Position numbers and translations under genes: made by a program. Under the pieces are notes generated by a model. The model saw only the letters and a program-made list of their open reading frames with translations, did no database searches and was not told the origin of the DNA. A stretch of DNA of 45,621 bases from Sulfuritalea sp. (GTDB lineage Bacteria; Pseudomonadota; Gammaproteobacteria; Burkholderiales; Rhodocyclaceae), in contig JAIPCF010000013.1 in the NCBI GenBank assembly GCA_021738385.1, forward strand, positions 1 through 45,621, given 5' to 3'. Every line of letters begins with the position of its first letter. Within the stretch, counting starts at the first letter, position 1. Below, one piece after another: positions 15,902 to 24,376 of the stretch.

Positions 15902-16894
15902 ATGGACATTTTTCTTCAGCAGATCATCAATGGCCTTACGACCGGCAGCGTATATGCCGTTGTTGCGCTGGGTTATACGATGGTCTACGGCATCATTCAG
16001 CTGATCAACTTTGCCCACGGTGAAGTGGTAATGATCGGGGCCATGGTGGCCTTCACCTTTATTACTTCGCTGGCTGGCGGAAATCTTCCCGCGCCTGTGA
16101 TTTTGCTTGCCGGTGTGCTCGCTGCTGTCCCGACCTGCATGGTGATCGGGTACTTGCTCGAGCGAGCTGCTTACCGTCCATTGCGCCATGCGCCGCGACT
16201 GGCTCCGCTGATTACCGCCATTGGCATGTCGATTATTTTGCAGCACCTCGCACTGCTGGTTTGGGGCCGCAACCCGATGTCCTTTCCGCAAATCATGGAG
16301 AACCCGATTATTCCCATTGGTGGCGCTGTCATCAGTGGTGTGCAAATCGGCATCATTCTGCTCTCCTTCATGATGATGGCCGGTCTGACATGGTTCGTCT
16401 ATCGCACCCGCTTTGGTATCGCCATCCGCGCTACTGCGGAAAATGTACGCGTCGCGGAGTTGATGGGAGTCAATGCCAACCGGGTGATTGCCGCCACATT
16501 CATCATTGGTGCCGGGCTCGGCGCAGTTGCAGGTGTTATGTTTGGAACGTATTACGGCATTGTTCATTACACGATGGGCTTTACCCTGGGCCTCAAAGCG
16601 TTTTCGGCCGCGGTACTAGGCGGTATCGGCAATATTGCCGGCGCAATGGTGGGGGGAATACTGCTCGGCCTGGTCGAGGCGTTGGCCACCGGCTATATTG
16701 GCGATTTGTCTAACCTGTGCCACTGGCCAGGCTTGGGTACCAGTAGCATGCTCGCTGAACGCTGCGCGGATGGCGGCAACTTTGTCGTATTCGGATCCAA
16801 TTATCAGGACGTTTTCGCCTTCCTGATGTTGATTCTGGTTCTTGTTCTGCGTCCATCCGGTTTGCTGGGCGAGCGCGTGTCGGAGCGGGCATGA
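15902..16894 (+). CDS. livH: Branched-chain amino-acid ABC transporter permease LivH
   Basis: A 330-residue polytopic permease. It starts DIFLQQIINGLTTGSVYAVV, the classic LivH opening, and has ALGYTMVYGIIQLINFAHGE, the EAA-like loop ATAENVRVAELMGVNANRVI and the C-terminal LVLVLRPSGLLGERVSERA. It pairs with LivM to form the channel. I start at the ATG at 15902. No clear Shine-Dalgarno is present because the preceding bases are the livK terminator tail; an in-frame TTG at 15887 is less likely. An insertion near residues 267-305 (SNLCHWPGLG...) is longer than in E. coli LivH. Its stop overlaps the livM start (ATGA). Confidence 0.93.
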   Translation: MDIFLQQIINGLTTGSVYAVVALGYTMVYGIIQLINFAHGEVVMIGAMVAFTFITSLAGGNLPAPVILLAGVLAAVPTCMVIGYLLERAAYRPLRHAPRLAPLITAIGMSIILQHLALLVWGRNPMSFPQIMENPIIPIGGAVISGVQIGIILLSFMMMAGLTWFVYRTRFGIAIRATAENVRVAELMGVNANRVIAATFIIGAGLGAVAGVMFGTYYGIVHYTMGFTLGLKAFSAAVLGGIGNIAGAMVGGILLGLVEALATGYIGDLSNLCHWPGLGTSSMLAERCADGGNFVVFGSNYQDVFAFLMLILVLVLRPSGLLGERVSERA

Positions 16895-17946
16895 ATATGC
16901 TTAAAGGCCGGGTTGGCCTGATCATGCTCGGTACTGCATTGCTGATCCTACCCTTTGTTCTGGGTATGGCTGGAACGGCATGGGTACGCATTACCAATTT
17001 CGCGGTCTTGTACGTGCTGCTTTCGCTGGGCCTCAATATCGTGGTCGGCTATGCCGGTTTGCTTGACCTGGGCTACATTGCCTTTTTTGCAGTAGGTGCC
17101 TACGTCTATGCGTTGCTGGCATCGCCGCATTTCGGGATCCATTTGCCATTCTGGATCATCCTCCCTATAGGGGCCTTTGTGGCGTGTATTGCCGGCATGG
17201 TACTGGGCGCTCCAACCCTGCGCTTGCGAGGGGACTATTTGGCGATCGTTACTTTGGGTTTTGGCGAGATTGTGCGTATTTTCATGAACAATTTGTCGAA
17301 TCCGATCAACATCACCAATGGCCCGAAGGGTGTCAACTTGATCGACCCGTTTCATATCGGGCCAATAAATTTTGCGAAAACCGACACGTTTGCCGGTCTT
17401 GATGTCAGCGGGCCCATCAAGTACTACTATTTTCTTCTTGTGGTCCTGATGGTCGTTATCGTCATCAATCGTCGTTTGCAAGATTCGCGAATCGGGCGCG
17501 CCTGGGTGGCGATTCGCGAAGATGAGATGGCGGCAAAGGCAGCCGGGATCAATACGCGAAATATCAAGCTGCTGGCGTTTGCCATGGGCGCATCCTTTGG
17601 CGGTATTTCAGGTGGCATGTTTGCCGCGATTCAAGGCTTCGTCAGCCCCGAAAGCTTCATCCTCAACGAATCGATCATGGTGCTGGCCATGGTTGTGCTG
17701 GGTGGCATGGGGAACATCTGGGGTGTGGTCGCCGGCGCCATTGTGCTGGCATTTGTTCCGGAAGTCCTTCGCTATACGGTCGAACCTGCCCAGATGGCGC
17801 TGTTTGGCCGAACACTGGTCGAACCGGAAGTATTGCGCATGCTGATTTTTGGCAGCGCACTGGTGCTCACTATGCGTTTCCGTCCGGCCGGCTTCTGGCC
17901 TGAGACTCGCCACAAGCGCGAATTCATCGAGCCCGCCGAGAAATGA
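16891..17946 (+). CDS. livM: Branched-chain amino-acid ABC transporter permease LivM
   Basis: A 351-residue second permease subunit. Typical LivM wording is visible: LSLGLNIVVGYAGLLDLGYIAFFAVGAYVYALL, LRGDYLAIVTLGFGEIVRI, the EAA loop GRAWVAIREDEMAAKAAGIN, GMFAAIQGFVSPESF and VLGGMGNIWGVVAGAI. Eight or so hydrophobic helices are apparent. Translation is coupled by ATGA overlaps to livH upstream and livG downstream. Confidence 0.95.
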   Translation: MNMLKGRVGLIMLGTALLILPFVLGMAGTAWVRITNFAVLYVLLSLGLNIVVGYAGLLDLGYIAFFAVGAYVYALLASPHFGIHLPFWIILPIGAFVACIAGMVLGAPTLRLRGDYLAIVTLGFGEIVRIFMNNLSNPINITNGPKGVNLIDPFHIGPINFAKTDTFAGLDVSGPIKYYYFLLVVLMVVIVINRRLQDSRIGRAWVAIREDEMAAKAAGINTRNIKLLAFAMGASFGGISGGMFAAIQGFVSPESFILNESIMVLAMVVLGGMGNIWGVVAGAIVLAFVPEVLRYTVEPAQMALFGRTLVEPEVLRMLIFGSALVLTMRFRPAGFWPETRHKREFIEPAEK

Positions 17947-18713
17947 CCAGTACGCTGCTTGAGGCTCGTGGTGTAGGCAAGCGTTTTGGCGGCGTGCAGG
18001 CGCTCAAGGATGTATCGATAACCATTAATCAAGGCGAGATCTATGGCCTGATAGGGCCCAACGGTGCTGGCAAGACAACGTTCTTCAATGTATTGACAGG
18101 CCTTTATCCCCGCGACGGAGGTGAAGTTCTGTTTGCCGGTAAGCCATTAAATCTCTCAAGCCCTCATGAAGTCGCCAAGGCGGGTATCGCGCGTACATTT
18201 CAGAACATTCGTCTGTTTGGCAATATGACATCGCTGGAGAACGTCATGGTGGGCCGTCATGTGCGCACGCATGCGGGTGTTGTTGGCGCCATTTTGCGAT
18301 CGCGCTCCGAGCGGGAGGAAGAGGACGCGATTCGTCGTCGGGCAGAGGAGCTACTTCATTATGTCGGTGTAGCAGACCGTGCCAATGATCTGGCTCGACA
18401 TTTGTCGTATGGAGACCAACGCCGATTGGAAATTGCGCGGGCTTTGGCAACCGAGCCCAAACTGCTTGCGCTCGACGAGCCGGCAGCCGGAATGAACGCA
18501 ACCGAGACGGCAGCGCTGCGTGTGTTGATAGAGGGTGTGCGCAATGATGGTCTGACGGTGCTGCTGATCGAGCATGATGTGAAGCTCGTGATGGGACTTT
18601 GCGATCGGGTTGCCGTATTGGAATATGGCGAAAAAATTGCCGAAGACGTTCCTGCGGTGGTCCGCGCCGACCCAAAAGTTATAGAGGCTTATATTGGCAC
18701 AAGCGCTCATTGA
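17943..18713 (+). CDS. livG: Branched-chain amino-acid ABC transporter ATP-binding protein LivG
   Basis: A 256-residue ATPase with Walker A GPNGAGKTTFFN, signature LSYGDQRRLEIARAL, Walker B LLALDEPAAGMN and switch His in LIEHDVKLVM. The insert between Walker A and signature and the tail VRADPKVIEAYIG are standard for LivG. It energises import together with LivF on the cytoplasmic face of LivHM. Its end overlaps the livF start by 20 bases. Confidence 0.96.
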   Translation: MTSTLLEARGVGKRFGGVQALKDVSITINQGEIYGLIGPNGAGKTTFFNVLTGLYPRDGGEVLFAGKPLNLSSPHEVAKAGIARTFQNIRLFGNMTSLENVMVGRHVRTHAGVVGAILRSRSEREEEDAIRRRAEELLHYVGVADRANDLARHLSYGDQRRLEIARALATEPKLLALDEPAAGMNATETAALRVLIEGVRNDGLTVLLIEHDVKLVMGLCDRVAVLEYGEKIAEDVPAVVRADPKVIEAYIGTSAH

Positions 18714-19407
18714 AGCCCTGAATCTGGAGATCCACTATGGTGGAATCGCCGCGGTCAAGGGTATTTCCTTTGTGGTCGAAAAAGGCGAGATGGTCTGCAT
18801 GATCGGGGCCAATGGTGCCGGTAAAACCTCGACACTGAAGGCGCTGGCGCGAATGGTGGATTGCAGTGGTGAAATTCACTACGCCGGCGAGCGGATAGAA
18901 AAGGTACCGGGTCATACGCTGATCAGAAAAGGTCTGGCACTGGTACCGGAAGGACGAGGTATTTTTGCGCGCCTGACCATTACAGAGAATTTGGCGATGG
19001 GCGCTTACCATCGTAATGACAAGCTCGAAATCGAAGCCGATATCGAACGTGTGTTCGGCATGCTGCCACGCCTCAAGGAGCGCGAGCATCAGGTCGCGGG
19101 TACGCTTTCAGGGGGCGAACAGCAAATGCTGGCAATCGGTCGTGCACTGATGGGTCGCCCCACGCTTTTACTGCTCGACGAGCCTTCCATGGGGCTTTCT
19201 CCAATCATGGTGGACAAAATATTCGAGGTCGTGCGCGACGTTGCAGCTCGGGGAGTAACCATTCTCCTTGTCGAGCAGAATGCACGTCTTGCGCTGGATA
19301 TCTGCTCGCGTGGTTATGTAATGGAGAGTGGCAAGATCACACTGGCCGACACATCAGACGTATTGCTCGCCGATCCTCGAGTGCGTGCAGCTTATCTCGG
19401 TGAATAG
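18694..19407 (+). CDS. livF: Branched-chain amino-acid ABC transporter ATP-binding protein LivF
   Basis: A 237-residue ATPase with Walker A GANGAGKTSTLKAL, signature LSGGEQQMLAIGRAL, Walker B LLLLDEPSMGLSP and switch His replaced by the LivF-typical LVEQNARLAL. The start is a TTG at 18694, chosen because AGAGG lies seven bases upstream and the frame then opens at the family N-terminus ALIEALNLEIHYGG. It is the last gene of the transporter operon; no strong terminator is visible in the 108 bases before the convergent reductase gene. Confidence 0.95.
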   Translation: MAQALIEALNLEIHYGGIAAVKGISFVVEKGEMVCMIGANGAGKTSTLKALARMVDCSGEIHYAGERIEKVPGHTLIRKGLALVPEGRGIFARLTITENLAMGAYHRNDKLEIEADIERVFGMLPRLKEREHQVAGTLSGGEQQMLAIGRALMGRPTLLLLDEPSMGLSPIMVDKIFEVVRDVAARGVTILLVEQNARLALDICSRGYVMESGKITLADTSDVLLADPRVRAAYLGE

Positions 19408-19515
19408 GCCGGTGTTGGGTTTGGGCGCGCCAAGGTACTCAAATCCGTAGTTTCTTGCCAAATACGCTCCGTTTTCGACTGGCATCGTCGAAACGATCTC
19501 AAACAGGCTGCGCAA

Positions 19516-20562
19516 CTATCCTGACGACTGAGGGGTTTGAGATGGTGCGAAGCTAAACGCATCTGCAAAAAACTCTTCAGCGGGTAGGCCGTGCGCTGCA
19601 AATTCGGTACGTGCTGCGTCAATCATGGCAGGTGCTCCGCAGGCGTACACCTGGTAGCCGGAGAGATCGCTGTGATCGTCGAGAACCGCGCGATGCACAA
19701 GGCCTGTGCGCCCCTGCCATGCGTCTTCCGGCATGGCATCGGATAGCACCGGCTGGTAATGAATGTGTTCGTGCTCAGCCGCCCAGCTTTGCGGTAGCTC
19801 AGGCAAATAGAGTCCATTACGGTTACGCGCGCCCCAGTAGACTTCCATTGGTCGCGTGATCTGGCTGTGAATGGAATGCTCAACCAGCGCCTTTATCGGT
19901 GCAAATCCAGTACCGCCTGCAAGAAGAATTAATGGTTTTGTAGATTCTTCGCGCAGATAAAAGCTTCCGTAGGGTCCCTGGAAGCGCAGAATGTCCTTCT
20001 CTTTCATGCCGGCAAATACATGATGAGTAAACTCGCCACCGTCGATATGCCGAACATGCAATTGCAGCAGTCCATCGTCATGCGGCGCATTGGCAATCGA
20101 GAATGCACGTCGCTTGCCGTCTTTTAGCAGAAACTCGACATACTGCCCGGCAAGGAATTGAAGGCGCTCATTTGCCGGCAGTTTGAGGCTAAGAACCACT
20201 ACATCAGTTGCCACGCGCTCAAGTTTTTGTACCCGGCAAGGCATGATCTTGACCGGAATATCTCCTGCTTTGCTGACCTCACGACATTCGAGTACAAGGT
20301 CGGAGAGAGGCTTTGCGCAACAGAACAATGCCAAGCCGCTCTCGCGATCCGCGGAAGACAGCGCTTGATCCTGGGCTATACCATGATCCACCAAGCCATC
20401 TATTACTCTGCCTTTGCACGAGCCACAGGCGCCATTTCTGCAGCCATAGGGAAGCGTAAGGCCATTGTCCAAGGCTGACTGCAATATGGTTTCACGACCG
20501 TCGGTGGTGAATTCGTGTCCACTGGGCCGAAGTGTGATGCGAAATGAAGCAACTGGGGCCAT
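19516..20562 (-). CDS. 2Fe-2S ferredoxin-domain NAD(P)H reductase (CDP-6-deoxyglucoseen reductase / phenol hydroxylase reductase type)
   Basis: A 348-residue flavo-iron-sulfur reductase. The N-terminal plant-type ferredoxin domain (1-95) has the cluster ligands CRNGACGSCKG and a fourth Cys in ALFCCAKPL. The FAD domain follows (about 100-200) with RAFSIANAPH. The NAD domain starts at LLAGGTGFAPIKAL and ends with YACGAPAMIDAARTEF. This order is shared by AscD-like reductases and by reductase components of mono- and dioxygenases. No oxygenase is nearby, so the electron acceptor is unknown. In betaproteobacteria such a gene is commonly annotated as CDP-6-deoxy-delta-3,4-glucoseen reductase without proof. 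It is divergent from the epimerase gene, with only 14 bases between starts. Confidence 0.88.
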   Translation of the reverse strand: MAPVASFRITLRPSGHEFTTDGRETILQSALDNGLTLPYGCRNGACGSCKGRVIDGLVDHGIAQDQALSSADRESGLALFCCAKPLSDLVLECREVSKAGDIPVKIMPCRVQKLERVATDVVVLSLKLPANERLQFLAGQYVEFLLKDGKRRAFSIANAPHDDGLLQLHVRHIDGGEFTHHVFAGMKEKDILRFQGPYGSFYLREESTKPLILLAGGTGFAPIKALVEHSIHSQITRPMEVYWGARNRNGLYLPELPQSWAAEHEHIHYQPVLSDAMPEDAWQGRTGLVHRAVLDDHSDLSGYQVYACGAPAMIDAARTEFAAHGLPAEEFFADAFSFAPSQTPQSSG

Positions 20563-20576
20563 GCGATAATCGTCCG

Positions 20577-21461
20577 ATGCGTAGATTGCTGATAATTGGT
20601 TGCGGTGATGTAATGCGCCGCGCGCTGCCCCAACTCGTAAAGCGCTGGCAGGTTATGGCCTTGGTGCGGCAGCACGATCCACAATTCGCGGGGTTAGGCA
20701 TCTCGCAAATTACGGGCGACCTGGACCAGCCTGACACTCTGAATCGGCTTTCTGGAATTGCGGATGCGGTTATTCACAGCGCACCACCACCGGCCCATGG
20801 AAAAGAAGACACACGCACCAAGAATTTGATTGCCTGCTTACAGCGCGGCAAAAGTCTACCACGTCAACTTGTGTATATAAGCACCAGTGGCGTGTATGGT
20901 GACTGTCAAGGCGCACGGGTAAATGAGACTCGGCCGCTGGCGGTAAAGTCGGCTCGTGCACTGCGGCGAATGGATGCCGAGCGGCGCTTGCGCCAATTCG
21001 GACGTCGAAGTCTTTGTCGCGTAGCCATACTGCGCGCTCCCGGGATTTATGCGGCCGATCGGCTACCGTTGGAGCGCTTGCACAAGCAGTTGCCCCTTAT
21101 CCTCCATGTTGAGGATAGTTACACCAACCACATTCACGCCGAGGACCTGGGGCGTGCATGCATCGCTGCGCTGATTCGTGGCCGACCCAACCGGATCTAC
21201 AACATCACCGACGACTCGATGCTGGCGATGGGCGAGTGGTTCGACGCTCTGGCGGATGCGTTTGCACTACCCCGGGCACCACGCCTGCCAAGAGAAGAGG
21301 TTCGCCGCTTGGTACCACCACTGCAGTGGTCATTCATGAACGAATCACGCCGACTGGACAACACGCGAATGAAACAGGAGCTGCGTTTGCAACTACGCTA
21401 CCCGAACGTGACCAGAGGAATCACAGCAGCAGCCATCAAGGAAGCATCATGCTCTGGATAA
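20577..21461 (+). CDS. NAD-dependent epimerase/dehydratase family protein (YeeZ-like SDR)
   Basis: A 294-residue extended-SDR protein. The nucleotide loop is LLIIGCGDVMRRALPQL (GxGxxG-like, atypical). YISTSGVYGDCQGARVNETRP contains the catalytic-type Ser and Tyr-x-x-x region seen in E. coli YeeZ, and the VEDSYTNHIHAEDLGRACIAAL segment is typical of SDR domain 2. The expected YxxxK Lys is not obvious. Its substrate is unknown. I start at the ATG opening MRRLLIIG because the Rossmann strand begins there. It overlaps the following hemJ start by 13 bases, so the two are co-expressed. Confidence 0.8.
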   Translation: MRRLLIIGCGDVMRRALPQLVKRWQVMALVRQHDPQFAGLGISQITGDLDQPDTLNRLSGIADAVIHSAPPPAHGKEDTRTKNLIACLQRGKSLPRQLVYISTSGVYGDCQGARVNETRPLAVKSARALRRMDAERRLRQFGRRSLCRVAILRAPGIYAADRLPLERLHKQLPLILHVEDSYTNHIHAEDLGRACIAALIRGRPNRIYNITDDSMLAMGEWFDALADAFALPRAPRLPREEVRRLVPPLQWSFMNESRRLDNTRMKQELRLQLRYPNVTRGITAAAIKEASCSG

Positions 21462-21865
21462 AAGCCTTTCACATCATTTTTGTGGTCAGCTGGTTTGCAG
21501 GTCTTTTCTACTTGCCTCGCATATTTGTAAATCTTGCCATGGTCCCGGCCGAGAGCGATGCCGAGAGGGCGCGACTACTGCTGATGGCAACCAAGCTGTT
21601 TCGATTTGTTACACCGCTTGGCGTGCTGGCGATCGGATTGGGGTTGTGGCTATGGTTTGGCTACGGCTTTACCGGGACCTGGCTACATGCCAAGACAATG
21701 CTGGTTATCGGTCTGGTTGCTTACCATGTCTGGTGTGGAATTTTGCTCGCTGAATTTTCCAGTGGTGTCTCGACCAAGACCCATATCTGGTTTCGTTTCT
21801 TTAACGAAGTGCCGGTTCTTGTGTTGATTGCCATATGCATCCTGGTGGTCGTGAAACCTTTCTGA
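21449..21865 (+). CDS. hemJ: Protoporphyrinogen oxidase HemJ family membrane protein
   Basis: A 138-residue integral membrane protein with four hydrophobic helices. The opening LWIKAFHIIFVVSWFAGLFYLPRIFV is the HemJ signature, with the conserved His near residue 8, and the later TWLHAKTMLVIGLVAYH contains the conserved Lys. HemJ oxidises protoporphyrinogen IX to protoporphyrin IX in heme synthesis, which fits a cytochrome-rich organism. AAGGA precedes the ATG inside the end of the previous gene. CopD-like or unrelated small membrane proteins are less likely. Confidence 0.9.
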   Translation: MLWIKAFHIIFVVSWFAGLFYLPRIFVNLAMVPAESDAERARLLLMATKLFRFVTPLGVLAIGLGLWLWFGYGFTGTWLHAKTMLVIGLVAYHVWCGILLAEFSSGVSTKTHIWFRFFNEVPVLVLIAICILVVVKPF

Positions 21866-21952
21866 TCATGCGCGGCAACAGAGATGGATTAGCCATGAAG
21901 CGCCACCTCACAGGGACATAATGTTTTCTTTCACATTGACCGGGATTTTGCT

Positions 21953-23122
21953 GTGAATCACTATTTTGCGACTTGCCCGCGAGGCCTTGAAACACTTCTG
22001 GCAGAAGACTTGACCGTTGTCGGCGGCAAGGAGATTGCCACCGTGCCGGGCGGTGTGGCTTGCAACGGTAGTCTGGAGACCGGTTATCGCATCAACCTTG
22101 AGTCACGAATTGCAACGCGGGTTCTTTGGCGCATTGCGCGAGGTGGATACCGCAATGAAGCCGAAATCTATCAACTTGCCTACGATGTGGATTGGTCCCG
22201 CCTGTTTTCAGTAGATCGGTCGATTCGTGTTTACGTTACCGCGATTCGATCGCCGCTCAAGAGCATTGAATTCATCACCCTGAAGGTCAAGGACGCTATT
22301 TGTGACCGCTTTCGTGCCGAAACCGGGCGACGCCCCAGCGTCAACACAAAATCCCCCGAGATCCGTGTACACCTCTTCGTTACTGAACAGCAAGCTACGC
22401 TATATCTCGACACGTCGGGTGAGCCGCTTTACGTGCGTGGTCACAAGCTGGCCAAGATTGGAGCGCCGCTCAAGGAAAACCTTGCAGCCGGTATCCTTCG
22501 ACTATCAGGCTGGCAACCGGGCACACCACTGCTGGACCCGATGTGTGGAAGTGGTACCTTCCTGTTGGAGGCAGCACAGGTCAGTCTTGACGATGCACCA
22601 GGTTTGTCACGCGAGTCAGGCGACTTCGGCTTCGAGCATCTCAAGTCATTCGATGCGGGACTCTGGCGCAAATTGCAGTATGAAGCCGCCGAGCGCCGGC
22701 GCGAGGCCAACGCTTTGCCGATATTTGGCAGCGACCTCTCCGCCGATGCGATCGCCCGTACGCAGCAGAACCTCGCCCATGCCGGACTTGACAAGGTCGT
22801 CACACTGGAGCGGTCAGACTTGCTGCAGAGGTCTGCACCTGCGCCTTCGGGTGTATTGGTTGCCAATCCTCCTTATGGAGAGCGTCTCGGCAGCGAGGAT
22901 GAGCTTGCCGCTTTCTATCCGCTATTGGGTGATGCGCTTAAACAGCGATTCATCGGATGGAACTGCTGGTTTCTGTCCGCCGACACGCGACTACCGAAAT
23001 TGATTCGGCTGCAAACCTCACGCAAGGTTCCGCTCTACAACGGGGCACTGGAATGCCGGCTGTACAACATCGAGATCATCGCCGGAAGCCGGCGGCGCAC
23101 GCGGGAAAACGAACCGGTTTAA
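21953..23122 (+). CDS. rlmL: THUMP-domain 23S rRNA (guanine-N2)-methyltransferase, RlmL type
   Basis: A 389-residue class I methyltransferase. The N-terminal THUMP region (about 45-155) is followed by a Rossmann domain with LLDPMCGSGTFLLEAA (SAM motif I) and the catalytic NPPYGERLG (NPPY). E. coli RlmKL is about twice as long, because there an RlmK domain is fused to this RlmL part; here only the RlmL half is present, as in many betaproteobacteria. The predicted role is N2-methylation of 23S rRNA, equivalent to G2445. The start is the GTG opening MNHYFATCPRGLE. The stop overlaps the convergent pilU stop by four bases. Confidence 0.9.
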   Translation: MNHYFATCPRGLETLLAEDLTVVGGKEIATVPGGVACNGSLETGYRINLESRIATRVLWRIARGGYRNEAEIYQLAYDVDWSRLFSVDRSIRVYVTAIRSPLKSIEFITLKVKDAICDRFRAETGRRPSVNTKSPEIRVHLFVTEQQATLYLDTSGEPLYVRGHKLAKIGAPLKENLAAGILRLSGWQPGTPLLDPMCGSGTFLLEAAQVSLDDAPGLSRESGDFGFEHLKSFDAGLWRKLQYEAAERRREANALPIFGSDLSADAIARTQQNLAHAGLDKVVTLERSDLLQRSAPAPSGVLVANPPYGERLGSEDELAAFYPLLGDALKQRFIGWNCWFLSADTRLPKLIRLQTSRKVPLYNGALECRLYNIEIIAGSRRRTRENEPV

Positions 23123-24255
23123 ACAATATCCAGATGCTGGATGCCGGCGTTGCGGTCCATGGCGGCTGAATCCTTGCTGTGCAACTTGATCATCAGCCGA
23201 ACTTCGTTCATTGAATCGGCGAAGCGCAGCGCGTCGTCATAGCTGATGCGGCCTTCTTCAAAGAGGTCGAACAGTGCCATATCGAAAGTTTTCATACCGA
23301 GCTCCTTCGATTTTTTCATGATCTCCTTGATGCCGTGAATTTCACCCTTGAAAATCAGGTCGGCGATCAGCGGAGAATTGAGCAGGACTTCGACGGCCGC
23401 AGCACGCCCCTTGCCTTCCTTGACAGGAATCAGGCGCTGCGAAACGACTGCCTTGAGATTGAGCGACAGATCCATCAGCAACTGCGGCCGACGTTCTTCG
23501 GGGAAAAAGTTGATAATTCGGTCGATCGCCTGATTGGCATTGTTGGCGTGCAGTGTGCCCATGGCCAGGTGGCCGGTCTCGGCAAAGGCAATGGCGTGTT
23601 CCATCACGTCCTTGTCACGGATTTCGCCGATCAGGATGACATCAGGTGCTTGGCGCAGAGTGTTCTTCAGTGCGATTTCCCATGAATCCGTATCGACCCC
23701 GACTTCACGTTGGGTAATTACGCAATTGCGATGCTCGTGGACATATTCCACCGGGTCTTCGATCGTTATGATGTGACCGTAGCTGTTCTGGTTTCGGTAA
23801 CCGATCATTGCGGCCAATGAGGTGGACTTTCCAGAACCCGTGCCACCGACAAATAACACCAGGCCGCGCTTGGTCATTGTGACGTCTTTCAGTACCGCTG
23901 GCAGCTTGAGATCGTCGAATTCCGGAATCTGTACATTGATGGTACGCAGAATCATGCCCACACGTCCTTGCTGCATAAATGCATTGACGCGGAATCGGCC
24001 GATGCTGGCGGGCGATATGGCGAAATTGCATTCTTTGGTTGCCTCGAACTCGGCAGCCTGTTTGTCATTCATGATCGCCCGTGCCAGTTCCTGCGTGTGC
24101 TGTTGCGATAGCGGCTGCGTGGTCGCAGGCGTCATCTTGCCGTCGATCTTCATGGCCGGCGGAAAACCGGCCGTAATGAACAAGTCCGACCCCTTCTTCT
24201 GCATCATCATGGTCAGAAGCTGGTACATGAACTTCAGTCCTTCATCGCGTTCCAT
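23119..24255 (-). CDS. pilU: Twitching motility ATPase PilU
   Basis: A 378-residue PilT-like retraction ATPase with Walker A GGTGSGKSTSLAAM, the Asp box IITIEDPVEY, Walker B ILIGEIRDKDVME and the His box GHLAMGTLHANNANQAIDRI. It is PilU rather than PilT because of the longer C-terminus and typical segments MYQLLTMMMQKKGSDLFIT and RGLVLFVGGTGSGKS. PilU assists PilT in disassembling type IV pili at the cell base. It lies downstream of pilT on the same strand, separated by 121 bases containing two hairpins. No other pilus genes are in the window. Confidence 0.95.
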   Translation of the reverse strand: MERDEGLKFMYQLLTMMMQKKGSDLFITAGFPPAMKIDGKMTPATTQPLSQQHTQELARAIMNDKQAAEFEATKECNFAISPASIGRFRVNAFMQQGRVGMILRTINVQIPEFDDLKLPAVLKDVTMTKRGLVLFVGGTGSGKSTSLAAMIGYRNQNSYGHIITIEDPVEYVHEHRNCVITQREVGVDTDSWEIALKNTLRQAPDVILIGEIRDKDVMEHAIAFAETGHLAMGTLHANNANQAIDRIINFFPEERRPQLLMDLSLNLKAVVSQRLIPVKEGKGRAAAVEVLLNSPLIADLIFKGEIHGIKEIMKKSKELGMKTFDMALFDLFEEGRISYDDALRFADSMNEVRLMIKLHSKDSAAMDRNAGIQHLDIV

Positions 24256-24287
24256 GGTGCATTTCTCCGTTCGTTTCGTGCGACGTT

Positions 24288-24330
24288 AGCCGCGTCAGCG
24301 GCTCCAACTGATAACCTCCCCGAGGGGAGG
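24288..24330 (-). repeat. Two GC-rich hairpins between pilT and pilU
   Basis: AGCCGC-GTCA-GCGGCT (24288-24303) and CCTCCC-CGAG-GGGAGG (24315-24330) are perfect 6-bp stems in the pilT-pilU gap. Neither is followed by a T-run on the minus strand. They may stabilise or process the mRNA so that pilT and pilU are expressed at different levels. Confidence 0.4.
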
Positions 24331-24376
24331 AAGGGAGGGGCGTGCGTATCAATTTCGAAGGACAATTTCCCGGGCA

